Assembly (NCBI RefSeq): GCF_001578185.1 | Contig: NZ_CP011008.1 | Coordinates: forward strand, 1,268,001-1,332,000 | DNA: 64,000 nt | Reading direction: 5' to 3' | Source: Peribacillus simplex | GTDB lineage: Bacteria; Bacillota; Bacilli; Bacillales; DSM-1321 | Part shown: positions 54,712-64,000 of the stretch, piece after piece | How the letters are laid out: each line of letters starts with the position of its first letter | How positions within the stretch are numbered: position 1 is the first letter of the stretch | Notes under the pieces: model-generated | What the model was told of the DNA's origin: nothing | What the model saw: only the letters and a program-made list of their open reading frames with translations | The model's database searches: none | Position numbers and translations under genes: made by a program

Positions 54712-55665
54712 TTGACTAATCAAAGCCGTATACCGGCATATATATACACCTTTACGTGCAGCCCTGACGAACGCTCATTATCTAAAATGGAAATGCGCTC
54801 GTTCTTTGGCTTTGAGGCTTCAGAAAATATACTAAAAAGTGATATAAAAATTGAACCGAGCAGAAGTCCCTTTATAAAAGGACGGGTCGATATCATGTTT
54901 GAAGGGGATAGCATATCCGAAATTGTTGAGCAAGTGAAGGATATAAAATTGCCTGATTCGACGTTCAAAGTGTTATTCGTAAAAATTAATGATCTTAATA
55001 AAGAAGAAAAAATAGATTATGATGGACAGCGTGAAATTGAACGGGAGATTGGCTGGCACATTCAGGGGGATGCCGATGTGAGAAATCCTGATCAGGTATA
55101 TGGAATAGTGACACTAGGCGGCCGTTGGTATTTTGGGAAGTATGTAAAACCTGAAGCGGTTTGGTTACATCATATGAAGAAGCCGCGTGAATATTCAACA
55201 GCACTTAGCACACGAGTGGCGAGGGCCATTGCCAACATAGCCGTTCCACATCCAGATGGAGTGAAGGCCATTGATCCATGCTGCGGAATTGGAACGGTAT
55301 TGGTGGAAGCACTATCAATGGGGATAAATATTGTTGGCCGAGATATCAACCCACTTGTTACTGACGGTTCCAGGGAGAACATTGCCTATTTCGGACTCGA
55401 AGGTGATGTAACTACAGGTCCGATTTCGGAGGTCACCAGTAAATATGATGTAGCGATTATCGATATGCCTTACAATTTATATACGCATGCGACGCCGGAA
55501 GATCAGCTATCGATCCTTAAATATGCGAGGGGCTTTGCTGACAAGGTCGTTGTCGTTACGATTGACACGATGGATCATATGATTGAAGAAGCAGGATTTG
55601 AAATTGCTGATCGCTGTGTAGCGAGGAAAGGCATTTTTTCCAGACAAGTTGTAGTGTGTGTATAA
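54712..55665 (+). CDS. THUMP/Trm11-like class I methyltransferase
   Basis: A 317-residue SAM-dependent methyltransferase. After an N-terminal half with a substrate-binding part comes AIDPCCGIGTVLVEALSMG (SAM-binding motif I), then RDINPLVTDGSRENIAYFG and IDMPYNLYTH, an amino-methyltransferase type IV motif (D/N-P-P-Y-like). This is the Trm11/TrmN-like pattern, so a tRNA guanosine-N2 substrate is possible. TTG 54712 is preferred because AAGGATGGG is correctly placed; ATG 54694 lacks one. Confidence 0.82.
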   Translation: MTNQSRIPAYIYTFTCSPDERSLSKMEMRSFFGFEASENILKSDIKIEPSRSPFIKGRVDIMFEGDSISEIVEQVKDIKLPDSTFKVLFVKINDLNKEEKIDYDGQREIEREIGWHIQGDADVRNPDQVYGIVTLGGRWYFGKYVKPEAVWLHHMKKPREYSTALSTRVARAIANIAVPHPDGVKAIDPCCGIGTVLVEALSMGINIVGRDINPLVTDGSRENIAYFGLEGDVTTGPISEVTSKYDVAIIDMPYNLYTHATPEDQLSILKYARGFADKVVVVTIDTMDHMIEEAGFEIADRCVARKGIFSRQVVVCV

Positions 55666-55749
55666 GTTTCGTCAGCAAGATGAAAAAAGCTGAAATCTTT
55701 AAGAATTTGAAGTTACCCCTGTAAAACAGACAACTAAAAAGGCTAAGTT

Positions 55750-55797
55750 GCCATCTGGCATCGGTATTCTATCGGTGCGAGGTGGCAGAGTCTTTTT
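55750..55797 (+). terminator. Terminator after the methyltransferase
   Basis: Imperfect GCCATCTGGCATCGG / CGGTGCGAGGTGGC hairpin followed by TCTTTTTT. Confidence 0.6.
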
Positions 55798-55869
55798 TGG
55801 AATCGTTCACAATGGCTGCTTGTAGTTATTTTCAGATTCAAAGTGATTTACAAAAATACATTCTGATTC

Positions 55870-56495
55870 AATACAAGCATTATAAATGACAGTTTCCCTT
55901 ACGAAAGGGGCTTCCAATAACACCTTGTTGTGCTAATTGCTTATGATAGGCGGGAGATGTGTACTGAAACCCTTGATCCGAATGGAGAATGGTTCTGTAC
56001 ACATTTCTTTTTTCTGTTACTGAATTTAACCTATCCAACACAAGATGTAAATCCCTTCCGTGAAGACATTCCAAGCAATAATCTCATTGTTATTATGTCT
56101 TATACGGCAGATAAATAATGAAATCCACACTTCAGCAAATATAGGTAATATCCCTAACGAGTACTTCAATGGGCTCTATTCTGAAATTTTCGTTCAAATG
56201 TGGATAGGTTCTAGAGTATTCGCCTTTAAAGAAACGCGGTTTCCCTTCTAATAATGGACTGTACTTGTAATTCCCACATTAAGCATATACTTTTTTGTGA
56301 TTGACGAAAAAGCCTCAATCGCAATGCAATTTTCACCCGAGGACATCCATACCATTTAGAAAACTTTGAACTGCTTGAATCTTTAACTCACAAGAGTAGC
56401 GTTATTTTTTCTAGGCATAATAAAATCCCTCTCCAAGAATGAACGTTTTTTACACTGTCCACTTAGAGGGGATAATATCAATTTATCTATTGAGA
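55870..56495 (-). mobile_element. Decayed IS3-family element
   Basis: The minus strand carries an orfA start (ATG 56418, MPRKNN) whose body ELKIQAVQSFLNGMDVLG is out of frame and stopped, and 200-500 bases further an orfB end (55880-56074: DQGFQYTSPAYHKQLAQQGV, then a basic GNCH). The outer end near 56455-56495 has CACTGTCCACTTAGAGGGGA, a typical IS3 end. The middle of orfB is deleted. It is inactive. Confidence 0.75.
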
Positions 56496-56526
56496 TAGCC
56501 GCCTTTAAATTTAAGTTTCAACGTGA

Positions 56527-57723
56527 TTAGAATCCCGGTGTAGATGAACTTTCAGGAATATTTTCATAGTCTGATGGATTAAGATTATGAACCGATCCAT
56601 CTGTTACACCATTGATAATACCCATTAGACCCGTTTCAACCGTTTTTACTAGCTGGCCTTTCTTTTTTTGCCCAAAGTTTTGTGTTTGTCCACTTACTTC
56701 AAATAGAACCGTGCCACTTCCGTTTAAAGCAAACGTTCCTAAAGCAGTACCTGGCAGGTCGATAGATTGATCGTACAATGAAATATTTGTAAACACGGAA
56801 TTCCCTTTTGCTTGTAGTGCGTTATACGCAGTAAGTGTCAACTGACGGGAGAAATCATATTTAAAATTATCTGCATACTCTGCATATTTAGCCCCTGCAG
56901 GAGTGCTTGGGTTGGCAACGAATTTTCCGGATATTGACATTGTTACACGATCATCAGTTCCTTCGATATATGGGAACCCTTGGTGATGAAGGTCGATAAA
57001 AACATCCACTTTACCAAATTTCGATTTTAACCCTTTATATATGTCACGTACCGTTTGCGATTCAGGTGTAATAAACCAGCCCGGCTTTTCAGATGCCCCC
57101 GGGAAGTCTTGAGGCTTTGGTACATAGTTAAGGTTTGGATTAAAGTCACGATTAACATCAAATCCCGGTTTGCTAGCATAGTCGTCTCCAGATCTGGGAA
57201 TCGTGTAATAGTTCCAAGAGGGTTTCACATTTGAAAGTTGTGGGAATTTCCCTACAACCTCTGCCCATGTCATCTCATTTCCACGGCGATCAAGCTCTGA
57301 GGCGTCTGCGTTCATCATTGGAATAGCAACGATTGTTAATTCATCAAGCATTCTCTTTACCTCAGGCGAGTTGCTTTGACCAAGGTTTTCAAGAATGTTC
57401 AATAACGCAACAGTTCCTGTTTTTTCATTTCCGTGAATTTCACTTTGAATAAGAACGACTTTGTCACCATGACCGACCGTTACCTTGTGAATGGAACGCC
57501 CCTGATTTGTTTGTCCAGCCACTTCTACTTTTACTTTCCCTTTACTCACTTGCTCAAGTTGATTTAATTTTTTTACAAGCTCGTCATAATTAAGGAATGC
57601 TTCAGTAGAAAGATTCGTTCCACCTGTCGGGTTTGGTCCTCGTTCAGCAAAGCTGACATTAGGGCCAAGTAATGCTGCTGCTATTACTGTTGAACTTAAA
57701 ACCTTAAAAAGCTTCTTTTTCAC
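56527..57723 (-). CDS. Secreted M14-family zinc carboxypeptidase
   Basis: A 398-residue exported metallopeptidase. The signal peptide is MKKKLFKVLSSTVIAAALLG to about VSFA. The zinc site is SEIHGNEKTG (HxxE) with the third ligand in DLHHQG, and the catalytic Glu is probably in LFEVSGQ. M14 enzymes remove C-terminal residues from peptides or cell-wall peptides. GTG 57723 is chosen because AAAGGAG is 7 bases upstream and the signal peptide then starts with Lys residues; TTG 57753 and ATG 57729 are less likely. IS3 fragments lie on both sides. Confidence 0.85.
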   Translation of the reverse strand: MKKKLFKVLSSTVIAAALLGPNVSFAERGPNPTGGTNLSTEAFLNYDELVKKLNQLEQVSKGKVKVEVAGQTNQGRSIHKVTVGHGDKVVLIQSEIHGNEKTGTVALLNILENLGQSNSPEVKRMLDELTIVAIPMMNADASELDRRGNEMTWAEVVGKFPQLSNVKPSWNYYTIPRSGDDYASKPGFDVNRDFNPNLNYVPKPQDFPGASEKPGWFITPESQTVRDIYKGLKSKFGKVDVFIDLHHQGFPYIEGTDDRVTMSISGKFVANPSTPAGAKYAEYADNFKYDFSRQLTLTAYNALQAKGNSVFTNISLYDQSIDLPGTALGTFALNGSGTVLFEVSGQTQNFGQKKKGQLVKTVETGLMGIINGVTDGSVHNLNPSDYENIPESSSTPGF

Positions 57724-57849
57724 ATTCATTCTCCTTTTTTTGAAAATATCCAATATTCGGATAAATTCTTTGTTTTCTCTTCTTTTTCCTGTTAGATTAT
57801 TAAAAACACCTAAAAAGGCCTATAAATGTGAAAAGAAAAATTCAATCCA

Positions 57850-57995
57850 AAATGACAGTTCACCACGCAGCGCAATTTTCATCCGAGGGTATCCATACCA
57901 TTTAGATAACCTTGAACTGCTTGAATCTTTAACTTTCAAGAAGCTGTTATTTTTTCTAGACATAGTAAAATCCTCACTGAGGGGACAGTGGGGAT
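57850..57995 (-). mobile_element. IS3-family 5'-end remnant
   Basis: Minus-strand copy of the first part of orfA (from ATG 57963, MSRKNN) very similar to the copy at 56318-56418, with shared bases through GATTCAAGCAGTTCAAG and AAATGGTATGGAT, plus the outer end near 57970-57995. The remainder of the element is absent. Confidence 0.7.
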
Positions 57996-58020
57996 AATAT
58001 CGATTCAGCCTTATTGATTG

Positions 58021-58977
58021 TCACTTAGTTTGATAATGAACTACATATTCGATAAGTTGTTTCTTGACCTTCCCCTGATATTCCAAGTAATCCAAATGGC
58101 CGATGATTTCTGACATGACGAGCGGGAATTCTGATGTATACTTTTGTTTGTAAAATTCCTTTGCCAGTTCATTTCCTGTAGAAATTCCAGATTCTATTAA
58201 GGCCAGGATTTTTTGTGACTTTCTCTCAATGCTATTGAGTCTTTTTTCAATCAATGGACCAGGTTGTTCCATGATGTTGCCATGACCTGGTAAGAGGAGA
58301 TTCACCTGTAATGCTAAACATCGCTTTAATGAGTCGATATGATCGACAAGGGTCAGCATCCTATTGCCGTTTTCATCAGGTTCGATCAAGGCGTTACTTG
58401 AAATATGTTCAATCAATAAATCACCGGAAAGAAGCAGTTTCCCTTTTTGGTCAAGGAAAGCAATTTGATCCGGGGCATGCCCGGGAAATTCGATCACTTC
58501 AAAATTCAGCCATTGTTTTCCTGTGATTGCGATGATGTCACAATTCAGTTTTTGATCTTTATTATTGTCGACTGCGTTGAAAAGGTATGCTACTTGTTTA
58601 TCTCCAAGTTCGCCACAGCCCATCTCAAGATAAAGCTGCTTAAAAAATTCTATTCTCATATTTAAGAAGTCAGGGTCCCGTTTTAGACGGGGAACGGATT
58701 TAGAATGGGCATAGACTGGTATAGGATGGAGTTCAGTAATCCGGTTGACCAAACCAACATGGTCCCCATGATGATGGGTTAATAAAATTCCTGTGATATC
58801 CCCAACGGTAAATCCATTTTCCTTTAAGGTTTGCTGCAGTGCATTCCAGCAAACGTCATCATTCATACCAGCATCGACTAATGTTAAAGATTCATCCTGT
58901 TTGACTAAATAAAAGTTTATACTTTTTAAAGATAAAGCGCTTGGAGCTATAATTGGGTAAATTTTATTATTTTTCAT
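58021..58977 (-). CDS. Metallo-beta-lactamase-fold hydrolase
   Basis: A 318-residue MBL-fold protein with the zinc motif THHHGDHVGL at about residue 65, LVDAGMNDDV before it, and later GHAPDQIAF and LLPGHGNIM. The extra C-terminal domain suggests a thioesterase or lactonase-like enzyme (the LACTB2/YqgX relatives). The substrate is unknown. A ribosome site TAGGAGG is before the ATG. Confidence 0.88.
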   Translation of the reverse strand: MKNNKIYPIIAPSALSLKSINFYLVKQDESLTLVDAGMNDDVCWNALQQTLKENGFTVGDITGILLTHHHGDHVGLVNRITELHPIPVYAHSKSVPRLKRDPDFLNMRIEFFKQLYLEMGCGELGDKQVAYLFNAVDNNKDQKLNCDIIAITGKQWLNFEVIEFPGHAPDQIAFLDQKGKLLLSGDLLIEHISSNALIEPDENGNRMLTLVDHIDSLKRCLALQVNLLLPGHGNIMEQPGPLIEKRLNSIERKSQKILALIESGISTGNELAKEFYKQKYTSEFPLVMSEIIGHLDYLEYQGKVKKQLIEYVVHYQTK

Positions 58978-59319
58978 GAACGTCTCATATCCTCCTAAAT
59001 CGAGATAAACTTCATCTGAAAAATTGCGACATTACTAAATAAAGTAAGAATAGAATTATAGGGTTATTATTTATGATTAGTTGAATGAAATAAAACTGTC
59101 AAGCGGAAGCTTTCAGATAAACAATATTTTAATAGTAAGAATGATTGGAAATGAATGGTCTAATTATCTAGTTTATTTTAAAATTGAATAAACAATCTGG
59201 TTACTTAGCCAATATAATAATGAATTTTTTTGAAGTCTCATATGAAATGAAAACTGAATGCATGACGAATGAAGCAAGTGTGGCTCCATGAATAAAAAAA
59301 CGGTATGGGGGGTTATGGT
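58978..59319. other. Intergenic region, divergent MBL / dehydrogenase
   Basis: About 340 AT-rich bases. I see no gene, RNA or repeat in it. Confidence 0.4.
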
Positions 59320-60297
59320 TTGAAGCCTAAAATTTATATTACAAGGAAATTGCCGGAACAAATCATCGATGGTCTTTGTGGGAATTATGATGTCAGGATG
59401 TGGGACCAAGAGGATATACCGGTCCCTAGAGAAGTCCTTGAACAAGAAATGCAAGAAGTAGAGGGTCTGCTTTGCTTGTTGACGGAACAAATCGACGAGT
59501 CACTGATTGAAAAGGCCGCTAATCTGAAAATCATCGCGAATATGGCAGTAGGCCATAATAATATTGATGTTCAAAGTGCAACTAAACGGGGCATCATGGT
59601 AACGAACACACCGGGGGTCTTAACGGAAACGACAGCCGATTTAACCTTCGGCTTGCTCCTTGCAACGGCAAGGAGGTTGATGGAGGCAGAAGATTATTTA
59701 AGGAGTGGGAGATGGGAAACGTGGTCGCCAATGCAGCTGACCGGACAAGATGTAAACGGTGCGACGCTTGGTATCATCGGGTTAGGGAGGATTGGTGAAG
59801 CCCTTGCAAAAAGAGCAAAGGGATTTGATATGAACTTAGTTTATTTTAATCGTAGCCGAAAGTATGAAAAGGAAAAAGAATTGGGAATCGAATATCAGCC
59901 CCTTGAAAAATTGCTCCAAATCTCGGATTTCGTTTGTGTCATGTTGCCGCTCACACCGGAAACCGCTTATATGATCGGCAAGGAGCAGCTGGGATTAATG
60001 AAAGGGACGGCTGTGCTCATTAATACCGCAAGAGGCGGGATAGTTGATGAAAACGCGTTATATCAGGCGCTGAAAAATCAGGAGATTTGGGCGGCTGGAC
60101 TGGATGTATTTGAAGAAGAACCCGTTCCTTTGGATCACCCTCTGCTTACATTGCCCAATGTGGTTACATTACCCCATATCGGGAGTGCAAGTATTGCCAC
60201 AAGATTAAAAATGGCAACTCTTGCTGTACAAAACTTGAAGGAAGGATTATCTGGTGATTCTCCCCGTAATTTAGTTTTTTTGAATAAAGGAAAATGA
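59320..60297 (+). CDS. D-2-hydroxyacid dehydrogenase
   Basis: A 325-residue NAD(P)-dependent D-isomer-specific 2-hydroxyacid dehydrogenase, glyoxylate/hydroxypyruvate-reductase-like. The Rossmann motif is TLGIIGLGRIGEALA at about residue 150. INTARGGIVDE holds the catalytic Arg, VFEEEPV the Glu and LPHIGSAS the His. TTG 59320 is chosen as start because GGGGGGTT lies just before it. It uses glyoxylate, hydroxypyruvate or 2-keto acids. Confidence 0.9.
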   Translation: MKPKIYITRKLPEQIIDGLCGNYDVRMWDQEDIPVPREVLEQEMQEVEGLLCLLTEQIDESLIEKAANLKIIANMAVGHNNIDVQSATKRGIMVTNTPGVLTETTADLTFGLLLATARRLMEAEDYLRSGRWETWSPMQLTGQDVNGATLGIIGLGRIGEALAKRAKGFDMNLVYFNRSRKYEKEKELGIEYQPLEKLLQISDFVCVMLPLTPETAYMIGKEQLGLMKGTAVLINTARGGIVDENALYQALKNQEIWAAGLDVFEEEPVPLDHPLLTLPNVVTLPHIGSASIATRLKMATLAVQNLKEGLSGDSPRNLVFLNKGK

Positions 60298-60318
60298 CCC
60301 CAAAATGGGGTCTTTTTT
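60296..60318 (+). terminator. Terminator after the dehydrogenase
   Basis: GACCCC / GGGGTC stem and TTTTTT; it starts at the stop codon. Confidence 0.85.
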
Positions 60319-60687
60319 ATGGGGAATTTCAATCGATACCTTAGTCATAAGCCGAAGTTGAAAATAATGTTTTATGAAGTCACATCTGAAGGTGGGGAAT
60401 TGTTTCGCCTTTAAAAGGTGGAATTTGTTTTATGAGGGCCATGTTTGCCTTAGGTTCGTAGTATCAAAATCAAGTATCCTGATATTTGATTTTGTTCTTT
60501 TCACTGAGATTTTGGAGTTTCGAAGCATAGGCAGATTAATAGGGAACCACATTGAAGGATTGCTGTCAGTAAGCATCCAATTCAAGTGAAGCATACTTAT
60601 CGTAAATTGTTCGGGTTTTTTGTAAAATAAAGAAAGTCGGGTTTTATTTAGGGAAAAAAACAATTAGTTGAAAGGGATAGGGTAATA
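60319..60687. other. Intergenic region before the exporter
   Basis: About 370 bases without a supported gene. The short open frames lack ribosome sites. Confidence 0.4.
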
Positions 60688-61920
60688 ATGATTGAAATGA
60701 AAGAAACGATATCATCAGGCAACGAAATGACTAAATCCAAAAGGCTGTTGATGGCTCTTATGCTGGGGTCTTTTGCAGCGATTGGACCATTGTCACTTGA
60801 TATGTATTTACCGGGTCTCCCTAGACTAGCTGAGGATCTGAAAAGCAGTACGTCTTTAGCCCAGCTGAGTTTGACTGCCTGCTTGTTAGGATTAGCTTTA
60901 GGCCAAATTTATTTAGGGCCGCTAAGTGATGCAAAAGGAAGACGGACACCGTTAATCATATCATTATCCATTTATAGTATTTCATCACTGTTATGTGCTT
61001 TTGCTCCATCCATTGAATTGCTTTTATTATTACGTTTGATCCAAGGTATTGCGGGAGCAGGAGGCATTGTCATTTCAAGGGCCATAGTTCGTGACCTTTT
61101 TTCAGGAACGGATTTGACCAAATTCTTCTCCATGTTAATGCTGGTAAATGGGGCGGCACCGATTTTGGCACCAGTTTTTGGCGGTCAACTTTTGCAATTC
61201 ACTTCTTGGCGGGGAGTTTTCATAGTCATTTGTGTATTAGGTGTCCTTATGGTTGCGGCTGCATTTTTTGGGATAAAGGAAACTTTATCGCCTAATCTCA
61301 GGAGTGCTGGTGGGATAAACGATACAATCAAGACGTTTGGGAATTTATTGAAGGATAGGGTGTTTATGGGCTATGCTTTTTCACAAGGGTTCATAAGTGC
61401 GGCTATGTTCGCTTATATTTCCGGGTCGCCTTTTGTTCTCCAGAATATTTATGGGGTTTCCCCACAGACATTCAGCCTGATCTTTGCAATAAACGGAATG
61501 GGAATCATCATTGCTTCCCAAGTTGCCGGAAAGCTGGCGGGGAAGGTTAAAGAAGAAAAGCTGCTTCAAATGGGATTATGTCTTGCTTTGTTTGGAGGAA
61601 TATTCCTTCTTGCCTCAGTCTTTCTCGAAATTGGGCTGGCAGGAATCTTGGTCGCTTTGTTCCTCTCCGTTTCCAGCGTCGGTGTCGTCGGTACAACGAG
61701 TTTTTCGTTAGCGATGCAAAATCAGAAAAAAACAGCAGGCAGTGCTTCCGCTCTAATCGGATTGCTTCCTTTTATATTGGGATCACTAATGGCTCCGCTG
61801 GTAGGCCTAGGTTCAGGTGAGTCATCCTTGCCGATGGGAATTGTGATGGTAAGTTGTCATTTCGTTGCCATGTTCGCTTATTTGATTCTTGCCCGTCGTG
61901 GGTTAAGGAAAGTTACTTAA
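60688..61920 (+). CDS. Bcr/CflA-family multidrug efflux MFS transporter
   Basis: A 410-residue proton-coupled drug exporter with 12 predicted helices. The MFS motif A region is LGPLSDAKGRRTPLI and the motif C type AGAGGIVISRAIVRDLF follows, as in Bcr/CflA. LDMYLPGLP in helix 1 is characteristic. Likely substrates include chloramphenicol- or bicyclomycin-type drugs. It begins at ATG 60688 after AAAGGGATAGGG. Confidence 0.92.
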   Translation: MIEMKETISSGNEMTKSKRLLMALMLGSFAAIGPLSLDMYLPGLPRLAEDLKSSTSLAQLSLTACLLGLALGQIYLGPLSDAKGRRTPLIISLSIYSISSLLCAFAPSIELLLLLRLIQGIAGAGGIVISRAIVRDLFSGTDLTKFFSMLMLVNGAAPILAPVFGGQLLQFTSWRGVFIVICVLGVLMVAAAFFGIKETLSPNLRSAGGINDTIKTFGNLLKDRVFMGYAFSQGFISAAMFAYISGSPFVLQNIYGVSPQTFSLIFAINGMGIIIASQVAGKLAGKVKEEKLLQMGLCLALFGGIFLLASVFLEIGLAGILVALFLSVSSVGVVGTTSFSLAMQNQKKTAGSASALIGLLPFILGSLMAPLVGLGSGESSLPMGIVMVSCHFVAMFAYLILARRGLRKVT

Positions 61921-61930
61921 AAAGGAAAAG

Positions 61931-61960
61931 CTGAAATCCTAAATGGGATTTCAGATTTTT
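61931..61960. terminator. Terminator between exporter and SDR
   Basis: CTGAAATCC / GGATTTCAG hairpin flanked by A-rich and T-rich tracts; usable in both directions. Confidence 0.8.
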
Positions 61961-61995
61961 CCTTTTAATGGAATATCCAGAGGGGGAAATATGAA

Positions 61996-62781
61996 TTATA
62001 ATAGTGATTCTGCTCCATCGATATAAACTTCCGTGCCCGTAATATGGGAGGACATGTCTGATGCTAGAAACAATACGAGATCACCAGCTTGTTCGGTAGT
62101 CCCTGCTTTCTTCGCCAGGGGCTGAGAACCTTGCGGATATTCTATTGGAATCCTGATTTTTTTTAAGTTTTCATCTTCCGGGAAAGTGTTATCGTGAATG
62201 TTCGTATCGATGGAGCCGGGACAAATGGTGTTCACCCTGATTTTATATTTTGCCAATTCGAGTGCAGCCATTTTACCAAAAGCGACTTGACCAGCTTTGG
62301 ATGAGCTATAGGCGGAAAATCCAAAATTCTTGAAATATCGGTTTCCGTTGATGGAGCTATTAATTACGATGCTGCCACCCGTTTCCTTCATATAGGGAAT
62401 GGCGTATTTGATGGTGAGAAAGGTTCCTTTGAGGTTGATGGTATGTGTCTGATCCCAATCTTCTGGCTTTATATCTTCAATAGGGGCTATCACTCCGTTT
62501 ATGCCTGCGTTTGCAAATACAAAATCAATTTTGCCAAAATGGTCATAGGCGGCCTTGAAGGCATGTTCAACTTGCTCAGCCTTGGAAACATCCGTTTTAA
62601 TGATTAAAGCCTCACTGCCCAGGTTTTCCACTTCTTCCTTCACCTTTTCGGCATTTTCGACTGTACGGTCAAAAAAGATGATGTTCGCGCCGTTTTCAGC
62701 AAGTTTAAGTGCTGCACCGCGGCCAATTCCAGATCCTCCACCGGTAATGATGGCAACTTTGTTTCTCATTAAATCTGTCAT
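61996..62781 (-). CDS. Short-chain dehydrogenase/reductase
   Basis: A 261-residue SDR with TGGGSGIGRG (NAD(P) binding), NAGINGV, INSSINGN and YSSSKAGQVAF (catalytic Tyr-x3-Lys). It resembles glucose/3-oxoacyl reductases, but the substrate is unknown. The start is uncertain: ATG 62781 (MTDLMRNKV) is about 12 bases from AAAGGAG; GTG 62790 and ATG 62769 are alternatives. Confidence 0.88.
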   Translation of the reverse strand: MTDLMRNKVAIITGGGSGIGRGAALKLAENGANIIFFDRTVENAEKVKEEVENLGSEALIIKTDVSKAEQVEHAFKAAYDHFGKIDFVFANAGINGVIAPIEDIKPEDWDQTHTINLKGTFLTIKYAIPYMKETGGSIVINSSINGNRYFKNFGFSAYSSSKAGQVAFGKMAALELAKYKIRVNTICPGSIDTNIHDNTFPEDENLKKIRIPIEYPQGSQPLAKKAGTTEQAGDLVLFLASDMSSHITGTEVYIDGAESLL

Positions 62782-62986
62782 AAACTTCACACGCTCCTTT
62801 TAAGTTTTCTTTCCCGTTTAGGGAGTATGTAGAAACATCATGGCAGTGGTTATATAGGAAAATTATAAACGAATATTGCCTGAAAAATCCAATTTAAACG
62901 GTTGCCAGTGTTCATTATTCTTTGTTTTTTAAGGAAATGTCTGTATATTGAGGACATGATAAGTTAGCTTGAAAGGGGATAGGCTG

Positions 62987-63973
62987 TTGATACGAATAGG
63001 GGTAATAGGTACAAATTGGATCACGGAACGATTTTTGGAGGCTGTAAAGCATGTAGCGGATTTATCTTTAACCGCCGTGTATTCACGTACAGAAGCGAAA
63101 GCCAAGGAATTTGCCAATAAATACGATGTACATACGATTTTTACAAATTTAGAAGAAATGGCGGCCAGCGATGAGATCGATGCTGTATATATTGCCAGCC
63201 CTAACTCTCATCATTGCAGGCAAGCCGTGTTGTTTTTACAAAATAAAAAACATGTATTATGTGAAAAACCAATGGCCTCAAATGCGGCAGAAGTAATGGA
63301 AATGTTTGAAGCTGCAAAACAAAATGAAGTGCTATTGATGGAAGCGATGAAGTCGACCATCATGCCGAATTTCGAAAGTATAAAGGGGAATCTGGATAAA
63401 ATCGGGAAGATACGACGCTTTTCGGGAAGCTTTTGTCAATATTCATCTCGCTATGATTCGTATAAACAAGGCACTGTGCTGAATGCATTCAATCCTGAAT
63501 TCTCTAATGGTTCTTTAATGGATCTAGGTATTTATGTCCTCTATCCACTTGTTGTACTATTCGGTAAACCAAATAAGGTGCAGGCGTCAGGAACGATGCT
63601 TGAATCAGGAGTTGATGGACAGGGTACGATCTTGCTTTCCTATGATGAAATGGAGGCGGTCGTCATGTTTTCGAAGATTACCGAATCCAATTTGCCATCG
63701 GAAATTCAAGGTGAACTTGGAAGCATCCTCATTCAGAAAATTTCAGGACCGCAAGCGGTGGAAATCCAGTATCGGGATGGAACAACTGAAAGCATTTCGG
63801 CTAAACAGGATATGCCTACCATGTATTATGAAGCGAAAGAATTTGTTGAATTGATACAGCAGGGGAAAATGGAGTCCGATATAAATTCATATTCTAATTC
63901 ACTGTTGACTATGGAAATCATGGATGAAGCAAGAAAGCAAATTGGCGTCGTCTTTCCTTCAGACCGATTATAA
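62987..63973 (+). CDS. Gfo/Idh/MocA-family oxidoreductase
   Basis: A 328-residue NAD(P)-dependent oxidoreductase with RIGVIGTNWITERFL at the N-terminus, VYIASPNSHHCRQAV and HVLCEKPMASNAAE (Lys in CEKP). Substrates in the family are sugars or inositols. TTG 62987 is chosen because AAAGGGGAT is 7-15 bases upstream; the in-frame TTG at 62969 overlaps it. The gene ends 27 bases before the window edge. Confidence 0.9.
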   Translation: MIRIGVIGTNWITERFLEAVKHVADLSLTAVYSRTEAKAKEFANKYDVHTIFTNLEEMAASDEIDAVYIASPNSHHCRQAVLFLQNKKHVLCEKPMASNAAEVMEMFEAAKQNEVLLMEAMKSTIMPNFESIKGNLDKIGKIRRFSGSFCQYSSRYDSYKQGTVLNAFNPEFSNGSLMDLGIYVLYPLVVLFGKPNKVQASGTMLESGVDGQGTILLSYDEMEAVVMFSKITESNLPSEIQGELGSILIQKISGPQAVEIQYRDGTTESISAKQDMPTMYYEAKEFVELIQQGKMESDINSYSNSLLTMEIMDEARKQIGVVFPSDRL

Positions 63974-64000
63974 GCACTTAATTGGACATGGCCAAGCATG

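Overview
The window is low-GC Firmicutes chromosome from a spore-forming Bacillus relative. Gene order follows the Bacillus subtilis yjbA to yjcH segment almost gene for gene: yjaZ end, yjbA, trpS, yjbC-spx, mecA, coiA, pepF, the roxS locus, spxH/yjbH, yjbI, yjbJ/cwlQ, yjbK, sasB/yjbM, nadK, yjbO, prpE, fabI, cotO, yjcA, spoVIF/yjcC, yjcD and yjcF-G-H. The many spore genes and insertions fit the Peribacillus simplex / environmental Bacillus group, but species is inference. Compared with B. subtilis as I remember it, the opp operon, yjbE, yjbL and the thiamine genes are missing, and cls, mgtE, a germinant-receptor operon and a spoVA operon sit in the line.

Layout. 1-12.2 kb: yjaZ end, yjbA, trpS, a DUF4015 protein, the proteolysis/stress regulators Spx and MecA, cardiolipin synthase, CoiA and PepF. 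12.2-13.7 kb: a decayed IS3-type fragment, a 54-aa membrane peptide and two tandem RoxS/RsaE-type small RNA genes with redox-type operators. 13.6-19.2 kb: SpxH, truncated globin, CwlQ, CYTH protein, SasB alarmone synthetase, NAD kinase and a pseudouridine synthase. 19.2-22.4 kb: PrpE, MgtE and FabI, the last with a FapR-type operator. 22.4-26.2 kb: a ger operon whose A and B genes carry frameshifts while the C gene is intact. 26.4-31.0 kb: spore genes (CotO pair, YjcA, small peptides, YhcN/YlaJ lipoprotein, SpoVAC-AD-AE, YjcZ-like, SpoVIF). 31.0-32.7 kb: a 1.7-kb IS1182-like element inserted at the spoVIF terminator, leaving a full copy of the hairpin on both sides. 32.8-39.5 kb: YjcD helicase, CotX, YjcF-G-H, PgpA family. 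39.7-42.8 kb: tRNA-Val, about 0.8 kb of apparently non-coding DNA, a TruA pseudouridine synthase, DJ-1/PfpI and DUF421 proteins. 43.4-49.5 kb: YhgE/Pip, a sulfonate/nitrate-type ABC importer, NrnA-like phosphatase. 49.9-52.7 kb: CoA-transferase, acyl-CoA dehydrogenase, DUF3870. 52.8-54.5 kb: a divergent CotG-like / CotH pair. 54.7-64 kb: a methyltransferase, IS3 remnants on both sides of a secreted M14 carboxypeptidase, then metabolic enzymes and a Bcr/CflA exporter.

Connections between genes. Spx, SpxH, MecA and ClpXP form one stress-proteolysis circuit. The two RoxS-like RNAs lie between pepF and spxH, as roxS does in B. subtilis, and carry motifs resembling ResD and Rex/Fnr sites. The spore genes cover dipicolinate uptake (SpoVA), coat assembly (CotO, CotX, CotG-like with its likely kinase CotH) and germination (the broken ger operon). 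The most noteworthy signals are the doubled RoxS locus, the CotG-like repeat protein beside CotH, the terminator-duplicating insertion element, the frameshifted ger operon, and a zinc-ribbon pattern shared by CoiA and the YjcD helicase.
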